DNA from: Heterobilharzia americana
Lineage: Eukaryota; Platyhelminthes; Trematoda; Strigeidida; Schistosomatidae
Assembly: GCA_944470555.2 (NCBI GenBank)
Contig: OX104127.1
Coordinates: 115,968,741 to 116,032,740 of the forward strand
Length of the DNA stretch: 64,000 nt
Direction of reading: 5' to 3'
The notes under the pieces were generated by a model, which saw only the letters and a program-made list of their open reading frames with translations, had not been told where the DNA came from and ran no database searches. Both the position numbers and the translations under genes were made by a program. The first letter of the stretch is position 1. The number at the start of each line of letters is the position of its first letter. Below are positions 1-10,789 of this stretch, piece by piece.

Positions 1-3000
1 AAATTACCTGTGAATACAACCAAACATCCTTTTCTTTAGCTTTTCTATGCATTAGTGAGTGTTTCTGTGGTTGTTATCCAAAGCAGCCTAACAAATTTCT
101 GTTATCATTTTGATTATATAACACTATATGGAGGTTCCTGCACATAATCTGTTGACTGTACCACATACAAAACAAATGAGATGGCCACCAATTTTGTCAC
201 CCATGAAGTTGTTGGGTAGGAGAATGAGTCATTTGTTGGTCACATGACACCCAAGTCACTCGCCATCTTTCTTCCACTTTGTGTTTAGTTACTCAGGCAG
301 AAATCATTTTCTACCTCCATGTTATTCAGCAATTACTAGTTGTCCAATGGACTCTTATCTGGATAAACTACTTATGTTCATCCGAAAAGGGATTTAACCA
401 AAAGCAACCATGTAGCTGAATGAATAAGTGCTACTGAAATCTAGCTGGATAGCTTTCCACGTATTCATTGGATATTTTACACCTAAACGGAGTACTTAGG
501 TTCTAAAATCCAACTTTTTTTTTCTATCTCATCATAACATCAGAAAGGTAGATGAAAGTTATGATTACCTTCAACGGTTATACTGAGTGAAACATCGAAA
601 TACTAAGAAACCACTACATTATTTATTGTCAGACGATCTAATAAAAGCGAATTCATTCAGTTCTGGTCTGTATTAAATTTGATGAGCAGGGAAAACTGTT
701 AAAATAATTATTTCTTCGATTTATGGTAACTTGCATTATACTGAGAATTCTAGAAGCACTTTAATTGACTTTGAACAAACTATAGCAGAACACTTTTCCG
801 ATAATTTGAACATTTCTCTTTGTATTTTCATAACAGTGTTTATGAAAAAAAACAATTCAAACTTTTCACAGACTAATCTGGTTCGAGCTTCTTCAGGGAA
901 ATAATCCAGATTAATATATCAGAGATACATAAGTGAATTCAATAACCTGTACTTAGCTTGCTTGTTCAATACTCTTTGCATAATCAGTATTTTTCTGAAA
1001 TACGATTACTCACTCTGTGTGAAATTGCACCTCATGTTGTATGGTGTGTGTATGCTGTCATTTACATTCTCCATTAATGTGAATACAAAGCAATCAAGGA
1101 CACAGATGATATTGTTGTCATTTAGTAGCCACGAATGGCAATATGAGGTGGAAATGTTTCCCATCTGTTGGTTGTAGAGTTGAATAAGTACTGACAAACT
1201 CTTCACGAATTGATCAGAATTATGTGAAATTGTATAGTAGAAATGATGGTGGTGATAGCAATAGTAAATGCAATCAGTCTAGACTTTACTGATATTGACG
1301 CAGAGTTGATGACGATGAGAGGTGTTGAAGGTAATTGCAAGAGTCACCTTTTTGTATATTAATTACGTAATGTCAATGGGTAGCTAGCTGTACCCCATCT
1401 CGATTTTCAAACTATCTGAATTCGCCTATATATGCAGGACTCTGTCTGTTAACCGTTTTTGATATGACTCGAAGCTTTTGTTGAACCTTGTTTTCATGGA
1501 AGTCAATTTTATGGTTCGTTTCTATTAAAGCGTAGTGAAACTGCTGATCTGTTTCCCGGCTTCTTGAACTCTCATGAGGTTTCTGGAACATGCGTTAAGT
1601 ATGGTCTACATTCACTTACTACATAGCAATCAACGCATTTGATTTTTGAAAATCAGTTTTGTTGATTTTCTTTCTTTACCGCCTAATTGACTTTTGTTGC
1701 TCAAGAATAGACTCTTGACTCATTTGTTGGGAATTACTTTTATTTTTACGACATCCCCCTAACAATAAGTGATTATCATCGTGTTTATCCAGTTCTTCGG
1801 GAAATATTCACGTACATTTTTAAAATTAATTTTTCAAAATTTTTTCTTCAGAAGTCTTCGGGATAATCATTTTCTTACAGTGTGCAACACACTGACTTAA
1901 ACTTTCTCACTTTATTTCTTTACTTTGTAAAAAGGACGTAAACTATGTTGATCAGCTTTCGCACAAACAGAAAGCAGACTAATAATTATTTGTTCAGTAT
2001 TCCTTCCCTATATGTCGTTTCAACTTTGCAAATTTTTATCTGGCTTTAAACATATGATATGCTTGATTTACTCTTTATTATTGAAGCTATTCATAAAACT
2101 TTTAGGTGCTTGTATTATTATGCTATATTCATTTTGTAACTGAAAAATAACTACATGATTTGAAGAAACAGAAAATTGATTTGAAATCCATTTATCAGTG
2201 AACTGCTTATTTAAACAAAAGCTCTGAACTCTAAATGTATCTTTGAACTTGTGGCCTTATATATAGACCTGTCGATGTTGACAGTGTTTTAATATTTATA
2301 TCAGTTAAAAGTGACAGAACATAAAACATCAAATGACAAAATGACTGAAGATCCCAATCAATTGGTCTTTTCTTCCTAGGGTGATTAGAGCGGAAATGTC
2401 TCACCTAAACAAAATTCTTCCGTCGTAACGGATCCTCACCATCTAAGCTAAACTGCTCAATTGTGTTTTGGGTCTCTTGTCGAAATCATAGGAATTTGGT
2501 CAGTGTGCAGATCAGTAGACACACGACAGAGAGTAATGCAGCTTAGTTTATCTTGTGTAATTTTTCGGTTTTCTTGTGTTTTCTGTGAGGTGAATGGTTT
2601 CATCATGGAGCTTTCATCGTTATTCTAGACAACATTGTCAACACAATCTTTAGAAGGAAGTGAGCTATCAAGTTTTCCCCATAAATGGCCTAGTACATTG
2701 CCTAGATAACATAAAGAGAATTGTGGACATAAATTTTACTAGGAAGATGTGGAAACACAAAGGATGCCACAGAATTTTTAAAAGCGTAGTATGCAAGTCA
2801 GTTGGTGATCAAGAAGCATACTGACTTTGCCCCAATCTGTCATCTACACAAAAAAACAAGAAAGTCCAATTTCAAGTCAGAGGGAAAGTCAGCAGAATTT
2901 TGTGCTGAAGATATTATCTAGAATGATTATCAAAGTTTCAAGATGAAGTTGTTCATCCAGGAGAACACAGAACCATCAAAATCGTCCTCCTTAACCGTAA

Positions 3001-4270
3001 TTGTCTACCATTATCTTGGGTAAATTAGTTGTAGGCGTTATCTTCCTATTGATCAAGTGTTCCTATGGAAGTAAGCAGTTTCTAAAAGCTTACGGGAGAA
3101 GATGAAGTATCATACAAAGCATTTGTATTTTATACATTTTTAGATTTTCATACAAAACGATATTTAACTTGACACAAACTATTTTTTGAAGCTACATTCT
3201 GACACCATGATCTGAATATCAACATCTGCATGTGAAAATATTTGCCGTAGTCTTTGAACAATAGTTTAGGCAGCGTATCACGCATCAGGACCATTTGGCA
3301 GATGAAAGCAATCCTATTTTTCTGTCTTTGGAAGTTTATGGGGAAAGTAATTTGACTGCTACGAAAGAAACTGATCTTTAATGATGGATCGTGGCTAGCA
3401 GTAACTGATTAATTCAGTCCAATCAACGACGGTATGATATGAAAACAATTATACTACTGAAACTGATCTTTACCAACCTATGACTAAAAATACTAATGCT
3501 ACTTATAATGTTTACTAGTAGTGTGAATACGGTCGTTAAATAATATTTTATCATTGTGCTCAAAATCTGTAGCATGGTTAATGCGACAATTACTTACTCG
3601 TGGAAGATATAATCATGTAAATGGTCCAAATTAAAGTTCTATCAAACACGTGGAGTGACTAGATAGTGAGACTTATCTCATTCAGGTTGAACAAATTTCA
3701 GGATAAAACATTTTATCACATAATCAGACTGCTATTGAAAATCGCCTGATGTAAGTATGGTTGAACAAATTGAAGCATATTTCAATTCACACACGTTTAA
3801 TGCATCTTATTGTGTAATTTTTCGTACCTAAAATGCAGTAAAAATGTAATGGCCAATGTATGGGAAATAAATAATGACATTAGGATAATTCGTGATAAAA
3901 GATGAATTATATACACTAAATGACTTCAATCCTGCCTGTCCGACAGTTTTTTTTGTTTCAATAATTATTTTCTCGAAAAGCCGTAGAATAGGTAGAAATT
4001 GGTTTTTGATTTTAGTCTATTGCATATTCATCTCCTAAAAATCTTTGAACTCAGTCAGTAAGCTTATGACTTCTGTTTAGGATCTCAGTTTAATTGCATA
4101 CATGAATGTTTCCAAAATAAACTAACTGAAAAATAAAATTGTGAAAGTGGTATCAGAAATAAGGATTATTTAACATGCTTAGACAGAAATTCATGAAGTA
4201 AGAAAATTTCCGGTCTTATTCAGCGGCAGTTGTATGAATTCGATTATTCGATTCACATTTCCTAGCATCC
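1..4270. other. Unassigned AT-rich DNA
   Basis: I see no supportable gene here. Open frames are short (about 70 codons or fewer), mostly lack an ATG and resemble no family I know. The sequence is AT-rich with short homopolymer runs, for example T runs near 513 and 3950. I found no tRNA-like promoter boxes or retroelement motifs. It could be intron or intergenic sequence, and single short exons cannot be excluded by eye. Confidence 0.5.
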
Positions 4271-4278
4271 TTAGTGGT
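4271..4278 (+). repeat. Target-site duplication, left, RTE copy A
   Basis: The 8 bases TTAGTGGT lie directly before the first bases shared with the other RTE copies and recur at 7484-7491 right after the TAA-rich 3' tail. GGT is also found at this point in copies B and C, so up to three bases may be element sequence and the duplication could be shorter. Confidence 0.6.
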
Positions 4279-4453
4279 TAACTAGTTTACTAGTTACTAG
4301 CCGGTCCTAAGCCCGGGTAAACGGGGAAGGTTGGGCATAGGGCTAGCAACCCTACCCCGTAAAACAAATCTAACCGCTAAAGAAACTTCAAAGCACAAAC
4401 AAAATATAAAAAATGAAAACAAACTTATTCCCCGCTGGAATCGGAGAGGCGAA

Positions 4454-7400
4454 ATGACGCCAGTTGGTGAAAGCCTTCGGGAAGCCAATTGGCCGATGTG
4501 TCTTCTCTCGATGAAAGCGAAAGTAAACGTGGGGACATGGAATGTCCGCACGATGTTTGAACCCAGTAAGGCAGCCCAGATTGCAAAGGAGATGAGAAGG
4601 TATAACATCGAAGTGCTTGGGATTTGCGAAAGCAGATGGAATGGGAGTGGACTCTCCAAACTGTCAACTGGAGAATCAATAATCTACTCCGGTCACCCAG
4701 ACGCCAACCACGAGCACACTGAGGGAGTGGCTATCATGATGTCCTCAAGAGCATCGAAGGCTCTCATGCAGTGGGAACCAATCTCCTCCAGGATCATGAC
4801 AGCAAGATTCAACTCAAAAGGAAGAAAGGTCACAATCATACAATGTTATGCACCTACAAATAATGCAGAGCAAGAGAAAAAGGAGGATTTCTACAGACAA
4901 CTTCAATCAACACTGGACAAGACGTCAGTTGGCGATATCAAAATTCTAATGGGCGACATGAATGCCAAACTGGGAGGGGACAACACGGGAAGAGAACTAA
5001 CCATGGGTCGAGAGGCGCTAGGTGAAATGAATGAGAATGGAGAATTGTTTGCAGAATTCTGTGCATTCAACGATTTGGTGATTGGAGGCAGTGTGTTCAG
5101 GCACAAGGATATCCACAAAGCGACATGGACTTCACCAGATGGACACACTAAAAATCAAATCGACTTTATCTCAATCTCAAGAAAATGGAGACGCAGTCTA
5201 CTTAACACAAGGTCAAGAAGAGGAGCAGATGTAGGTTCAGACCACTATCTAGTGCAAGGAACCTTCCAAATCAAGTTAAAAGCCTTCAAGGAAGCTGGTG
5301 ATAGACCTCAATTCAAGTACAACACTCGGAAACTGAAGGATGAAACTACAAAGGAGATCTTCAAAGCAGCCATCAAGACAAAATGGGAGACGTCGAGGGA
5401 CATCCCTGAAGAAACCTGTGTGGAAGAACACTGGAAGTCTTTGAAAGCTATGTGGAAAGAAACCTGCACAACAGTATTAGGAAGGAAGAAGGAAGAAGAC
5501 AAGGAATGGATCTCGACGGATACCTGGAAGCTGATAGAGGAGAGGAGGATGGTGAAGCAGAAGATAAACCAGTGCAAGGATGCTCAACGACAAGAGGAAC
5601 TGAGCACAATGTATAAAACACTGGACAAAGAAGTGAAGAAGAGTGCACGCAAAGACAAAAGACACTTCTACGAAACACTGGCAAGTGAAGCAGAACAGGC
5701 TGCAGGTAAGAGAGACCTGACGACATTGTATCAAATAACCAGGTTGCTATCAGGGAAGAGACCAACACAGATGAAACCAATAAAAGATGAAGAAGGAAAT
5801 TTAATTACAAAAGAAGAGAAACAGAGGAAACGATGGGCCGACCACTTCAAGAAGCTCTTGAATCGACCACCACCTGCACTTCGTCCAGAAATACCACCTG
5901 CAGCCGCTGAATTACAAGTGAACATAAATCCCCCAACGAAAATGGAAGTCCTGAACGCCATAAAGCTACTGAAAGGTGGGAAAGCAGCAGGACCAGATGG
6001 AATACCGCCAGAAGCACTGAGAACAGATGCAGAGACAACAGCGGACATGCTCACACCACTATTGCAGAAGGTGTGGAAGGAAGAGAAGGTACCTGACGAT
6101 TGGAAGAAGGGTTACCTTGTCAAACTGCCGAAGAAGGGAGACCTCAGTGCTTGCAAGAACTGGCGCGGAATCACTCTCCTGTCCACCCCAAGTAAAATAT
6201 TAAGCCGCATCATCCTGGAGAGGCTTAAAGACGCACTGGATTCAAAACTGCGACCGGAACAGGCAGGCTTCAGGAAGTACAAATCATGTGCTGACCAAAT
6301 TGCAACGCTTCGTATCATCATAGAACAGAGCGTAGAATGGCAATCAGCTCTATACCTCAACTTCATCGACTTTGAGAAGGCCTTTGACAGCGTCGACCGA
6401 GAAGTAATTTGGAAACTGCTTCAATACTACGGAGTACCGCAAACCTTTATCCGCCTCATTCAACAACTATATGAAGATGCCACATGCCAAGTAATCCACA
6501 ATGGGAAGCTCAGTGATGCCTTTGAAGTGAAGACAGGAGTGAAACAAGGTTGCCTACTATCCCCCATGATATTCCTTATTGTGGTGGACTGGATCATGCA
6601 GCAAACAGTAGGCAGCGAGAAGAGGGGGATACACTGGACGACGGAAAAGAACCTAGAAGACTTGGATTTCGCCGATGACTTGTGCCTAATGTCACATAAA
6701 CTTGAAGATCTGCAGGCAAAAACTAACAAGTTGACAGAAGAGGCAGCTAAGACGGGACTTCAGGTGAATATAGAGAAGACAGAAGTGATGAAGATACCGC
6801 ACCACCACCATCAACAACAACAACAAACTCCAATCACCGTCAACGGGAGAAACTTGAAGGAAGTAACCTCCTTCACTTATCTAGGAAGCACTGTTTCAAC
6901 TACAGGCGGGACGGACGAGGACGTCAAAGTCAGAATCGGAAAAGCAAGACAGGCGTTCATTAGCCTGAAACCAGTGTGGAGATCTTCTGCACTCAGCATG
7001 CGGAACAAGATACGGATTTTCAACACCAACGTCAAGTCAGTGCTCTTGTATGGCTCAGAGACTTGGCGCGTCACGAAAGGTATTTCCAATAAACTACAGA
7101 CATTCATCAACAACTGCTTACGCTCGTTGCTGAAGATCAGATGGCCAGAAAAAATAAGCAACAAGGAACTCTGGGAACGAAGCAACCAAGAACCTATCAC
7201 GCAACAAATATGCAGGAAGAAGTGGAGATGGATTGGCCATGCACTGAGAAGGCCGACTGAGGACATCACGCGTCAGGCCCTCGAGTGGAATCCCCATGGG
7301 AAGCGACGAGTTGGACGTCCGAGGGTGACATGGAGGAGGTCGTGCGAGGAGGAAATGAGAGCTTCTGGGCTGTCGTGGAACCAGGTTCAAAAGATCTCAG

Positions 7401-7465
7401 AGAACAGAGGTCACTGGAGGCGTGCTACTGAAGCCCTATGTTCCACTCGGAACCCAAGGGACTAA
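4454..7465 (+). CDS. RTE endonuclease-reverse transcriptase polyprotein, uninterrupted
   Basis: This encodes the enzyme that nicks target DNA and copies the element RNA at the nick. I chose the first in-frame ATG (4454, MTPVGES), giving 1003 residues; the frame stays open upstream to 4331 but without ATG. Endonuclease: GTWNVRTM at residues 27-34, the ICES glutamate at 59, GDMN at 167-170 and the SDH triad at 262-264. Reverse transcriptase: GKAAGPDGIPPEAL near 509, DFEKAFDS from 639 (catalytic Asp 639), GVKQGCLLSP, FADD at 739-742 and TYLGST. A low-complexity run of four His and five Gln lies at 783-791. The C-terminus has the GKRRVGRPR segment seen in RTE proteins. No stop or frameshift interrupts it and all catalytic motifs that I can check are present. 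Whether it is expressed or active cannot be told from sequence alone. Confidence 0.9.
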   Translation: MTPVGESLREANWPMCLLSMKAKVNVGTWNVRTMFEPSKAAQIAKEMRRYNIEVLGICESRWNGSGLSKLSTGESIIYSGHPDANHEHTEGVAIMMSSRASKALMQWEPISSRIMTARFNSKGRKVTIIQCYAPTNNAEQEKKEDFYRQLQSTLDKTSVGDIKILMGDMNAKLGGDNTGRELTMGREALGEMNENGELFAEFCAFNDLVIGGSVFRHKDIHKATWTSPDGHTKNQIDFISISRKWRRSLLNTRSRRGADVGSDHYLVQGTFQIKLKAFKEAGDRPQFKYNTRKLKDETTKEIFKAAIKTKWETSRDIPEETCVEEHWKSLKAMWKETCTTVLGRKKEEDKEWISTDTWKLIEERRMVKQKINQCKDAQRQEELSTMYKTLDKEVKKSARKDKRHFYETLASEAEQAAGKRDLTTLYQITRLLSGKRPTQMKPIKDEEGNLITKEEKQRKRWADHFKKLLNRPPPALRPEIPPAAAELQVNINPPTKMEVLNAIKLLKGGKAAGPDGIPPEALRTDAETTADMLTPLLQKVWKEEKVPDDWKKGYLVKLPKKGDLSACKNWRGITLLSTPSKILSRIILERLKDALDSKLRPEQAGFRKYKSCADQIATLRIIIEQSVEWQSALYLNFIDFEKAFDSVDREVIWKLLQYYGVPQTFIRLIQQLYEDATCQVIHNGKLSDAFEVKTGVKQGCLLSPMIFLIVVDWIMQQTVGSEKRGIHWTTEKNLEDLDFADDLCLMSHKLEDLQAKTNKLTEEAAKTGLQVNIEKTEVMKIPHHHHQQQQQTPITVNGRNLKEVTSFTYLGSTVSTTGGTDEDVKVRIGKARQAFISLKPVWRSSALSMRNKIRIFNTNVKSVLLYGSETWRVTKGISNKLQTFINNCLRSLLKIRWPEKISNKELWERSNQEPITQQICRKKWRWIGHALRRPTEDITRQALEWNPHGKRRVGRPRVTWRRSCEEEMRASGLSWNQVQKISENRGHWRRATEALCSTRNPRD

Positions 7466-7483
7466 TAATAATAATAAAAATAA
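7466..7483 (+). repeat. (TAA)n-like 3' tail of RTE copy A
   Basis: The ORF ends in TAA and runs directly into repeated TAA/TAAAAA units. Short microsatellite tails instead of poly(A), with almost no 3' UTR, are typical of RTE elements and mark the 3' terminus. Confidence 0.7.
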
Positions 7484-7491
7484 TTAGTGGT
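7484..7491 (+). repeat. Target-site duplication, right, RTE copy A
   Basis: TTAGTGGT follows the 3' tail and matches 4271-4278 exactly. Confidence 0.6.
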
Positions 7492-8714
7492 CGAAAGGGA
7501 ATCGTTTACAGTCCCTGTAGATATGGGCTGATGGACGCCTGGTGATAAATATTACTAAATATATTCTTCAAAAACTTCCTAACTAGAATATCGGATAAAA
7601 AAGACTGAAATAGTTTTGTTAATATTTTATAGAAAGATCACGGCAACCAACGAAAGTTTTTGCATCAGATATCGTAAGCAGTATCCTTTTAAATTTGCTA
7701 TAAGTAGTTACCATTAAAGTCTTAAGTGTAAGTACTTTATTCTTATTGGCGAAGTCCAAAGAACAATGATCAAGACTCAGTAACCCTCGTTACCTTGATT
7801 CAATCATTTATAGACTAATTTCGTGAGCACAGAAACTGCCAGCACACTTCCAAACAAAAAATGCACTTTTATTTCTTCGAAAACAATGTTGTGTAAATCA
7901 GTAGTTATGCAAGACGTTAAGTGCCTGGTAAAAATATATGGTATCTTCTTTACAAGAGCTACCTTTGATTCTTTGGACAGGGTTGTGCCCATAAATTCTT
8001 TGTTAACGAGAAAAGTGCATTTTCATCTTCACTTCAACATTTAGGATAAAGTGAAAGCTCACATCCACCAGTCGTAGTAGTTCTAAGCCAATAATGAAGC
8101 TAGATAGGGTAGCCTAATTTCTTTTTTCCTCTTTTATATTTCCATCAGTGCCTGTCCACTGAAAGGTCAATGGTATGTATTTGATAGTCTAGACCTTTTA
8201 CTCAGTGGACTACTGAAATATTGTGTTCACTGAATGTTTTTCATAAAATTTTTGCCTTTTTGTTCGTTTTAATCTTTTGGATGCTTTCTAAATGTTTCAT
8301 GTACTGTCGCATACTTTTAAAATGCTTCCAAACTGTCATTCCTCAAGCTAAGGGTGAAACAAATAAAAAAGGTCATGCTGGATGAAACTGGACATGTCAA
8401 TATAGTGCAGTACGATTCCTAGGCTACCTATATCTAACCACAGATATTTGTACTGGCTGACTGGTCTACCAACATCATAATTGCACATGACTTTGCATTC
8501 GTCTCCGAGTCCAGACCAGACGCCAATGTATCACCAGCTAATAATTTCATATTAGTGCCTTTAATTTACTGTTAAGATGCAATAAGTATTCCTTTTAAGA
8601 ATATTGTTAGAGGAGACTAATTATTGCAATGTTGCCCGCTAAAAATTTCATAATGTATCACAGGAGTTGTTTAGAAAAACCCTAGAATTTTCTGTCCTGG
8701 AGTACGCTGGCGAT
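7492..8714. other. Unassigned DNA between two RTE insertions
   Basis: Nothing recognisable lies here. The overlapping open frames at 7804-8044 are short and unlike any family that I know. Confidence 0.45.
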
Positions 8715-10740
8715 GTGTCCCCTCTTCTCTCGATGCAAGCGAGAGTATACATGGGGACATGGAATGCCCCCACTACGTTCGAACCCAGCAAGGCTGCTCA
8801 AATTGCATGACAGATGAGGAAATATGACATGGAAGTGCTTGGAATCTGAGAAAGCAGATGGAATGGGAGTGGAGCCTCCAAACTGTCAACTGGAGAATCA
8901 ATAATCTACTCCGGTCACCCAGACGACAACCACGAGCACACTAAGGGAGTGGCTACCACGATATCTCCAAGAACATTGAAGGCTTTCACGCAGTGGGAAC
9001 CAATCTTCTCCAGGATCATGACGGCCAGGTCGAACTCAAAAGGAAGCAAAGTCACAATCGTACAATGCTACAAATAATGCAGATGAAGGGAAAAAGGAGG
9101 GATTCTATGGACAACTGCAACCAGTACTAGACAAGACTCCAGTTGATGACATCAAAATTCTAATGAGCGGCCCAGCCACGGAACCACCAGTTAACACAAC
9201 TTCTCCGATAACAGCAACAGTGAATTCCTGAACGTCATAAACTTACTGAAATCTGGGAAAGCAGGAGGACCAGTTGGAATTCCACCAGAAGCACTGAAAA
9301 CACGCAGACAACAGCGGACATGCTCACACCACTACTGCAGAAGGTTTAGAAGAAAGGAAGGGTACCTTCTGATCTATTGGAAGAAGGGCTACATTGTCAA
9401 ACCTTCAAAGAATGGAGACCTAAGTCCTTGCAAGAACTGGCGCGGAATCATGTTGATGTCCACACCAAGCAAACTATTAAGCCACATCATTCTGGAGAAA
9501 CTAAACGATGCTCTGGATTAAAATTACGACCGGAACTGGCTGAATTCAATAAGAACAAACCATGTGTAGATCATATTGCAACGCTACATATAGAACAGAG
9601 TAAAGAATGGCAGTCAAATCTCTACATAAACTTCATCAACTTTGAAAAGGCTTTTGACAACGTCGACCTAGAAGTAATTTGGCAGGCAGTTGCTTCAACA
9701 CAACGGAGTGCCACTAGTATTACTCAACCTCATTCAACACATGTATGAAGATGCCACATGTCAATGGAAAGCTCCGTGACACCTTTGAAGTGAAGACAAG
9801 TGTACAACAAGGCTGCCTACTATCACCCATGATCCTTCTGATCGTGGTCAACTGGATTATGCGGCAAACCGTGAGGAGCTAGAAGAGGGGTATAACCTAG
9901 CTGGACCGATGAAGAGAGCCTTGAAGATTTGGATTTAGTCGATGATTTATGTCTAATGTCACACAAACCCAAAGATCTACAGGGAAAAACTAAAAGTTGA
10001 CTGAAGAGGCAGCGAAGACGGAACTTCAAGTGAGTGTAGAGAAGACGGAGGTCATGAAGATACCCGACTAATAACAATAACAAGCACCAATCGCTAATTG
10101 CCATCAACGGGAGAAACTTAAAGGAAATAGCCTCGTTCGGCTACCCGAGCAATGCAGCATCGTTTCAACGATAGATGGCACAAGCACAGACGAGGATGTC
10201 AAAATCAGGATCGGGAAAGCAAGATAGGCTTTCAATGACCTGAAATCAACATAAAGCGTGAACACGATCCGGATTCTCAACATAAATGTCAAGTCAATTC
10301 TTCTGGTAGGCTCAGAAACGTGGCGTGTCACGAAAAGCACTTCCAACAAACTACAGACATTCATCAACAGCAGCATACGGTCACTGGATGCTGACGATCA
10401 GATGACCAGAAGGAATAAGCAACAAAGGACTGTGGGAACGAACCAACCAAGAACCTATTACCCAACAAATATGTAGAAGAACGCTGAGATGGATTGGGCA
10501 TACACTGAGAAGGCCATTCGGGGACATCACGCAACAGGCCCTCTGGTGGAATCTAAAGAGGGAATGACTAGTTGGGCGTCCGAGATGAGGGGGAGATGAA
10601 GGAGACCATGTGAGGAAGAATAGAAAGTTTGTGGGCAGTTGTGGTGCCAGGTCTAAAAGACTGCAGAGAACAGAGTGCAGTGGAGGAGTACTACTGAAGC
10701 CCTATGTTTCACTACGAACGCAAGGAAAAAAATCATAGCA
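8715..10740 (+). mobile_element. Old, internally deleted RTE-clade LINE copy
   Basis: This stretch follows the copy A sequence in order but is heavily diverged. It starts near the GTWNVRT region (ACATGGGGACATGGAATG at about 8750), contains the endonuclease piece up to about 9170, then jumps to the reverse-transcriptase GKAGGPVGIPPEAL region at about 9235, so roughly 0.95 kb of the middle is missing. NFINFEKAFDNVDLE at about 9630, the MSSSVQ-free region around 9790 and the C-terminal region to about 10715 follow, with many stops and frameshifts. It is 5'-truncated. It keeps the ancestral form of the segment altered in copies B and C, so it helps to polarise those changes. It is non-functional. 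Confidence 0.85.
9377..9748 (+). pseudogene. Reverse-transcriptase remnant of the old RTE copy
   Basis: The longest open piece of the decayed element, about 120 codons with no ATG at its start. It corresponds to the W-R-G motif region through motif A: AFDNVD is visible where copy A has AFDSVD. The next motifs continue in other frames, including GCLLSP-like codons at about 9810 and a FADD-equivalent changed to LVDD at about 9935. Frame changes and stops show it is a relic. Confidence 0.75.
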
Positions 10741-10789
10741 TCATAAGTAGATAATCCCTGAGGAATTCTTAATTTCTAGCAATCTATAA

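Larger units (their letters stand above)
4279..7483 (+). mobile_element. RTE-clade non-LTR retrotransposon, copy A, near full length with intact ORF
   Basis: This is a LINE of about 3.2 kb with one long ORF, an N-terminal APE-type endonuclease, a reverse transcriptase, almost no 3' UTR and a (TAA)n-like tail. That architecture is characteristic of the RTE clade, known in schistosomes from SR2 and SR3-like elements. Copies B (24611-27843) and C (55088-58300) are near-identical along their length. Compared with them, copy A starts about ten bases later, lacking the segment CCTCGCCTGG apart from GGT-type overlap, so it is marginally 5'-truncated or joined through microhomology. It is flanked by 8-bp direct repeats. 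I could not assign it to a named family from memory. Confidence 0.9.

Noticed and set aside
4331..4453. N-terminal extension of the RTE copy A protein to 4331
   Set aside because: The open frame has no ATG before 4454; 4331 is a TTG. I used the first ATG, though a non-ATG start cannot be excluded.
4297..7390. Many minus-strand open frames across the RTE element, for example 4297-4659 and 6877-7269, repeated in copies B and C
   Set aside because: They are antisense shadows of the long RTE frame and recur only because the elements do.
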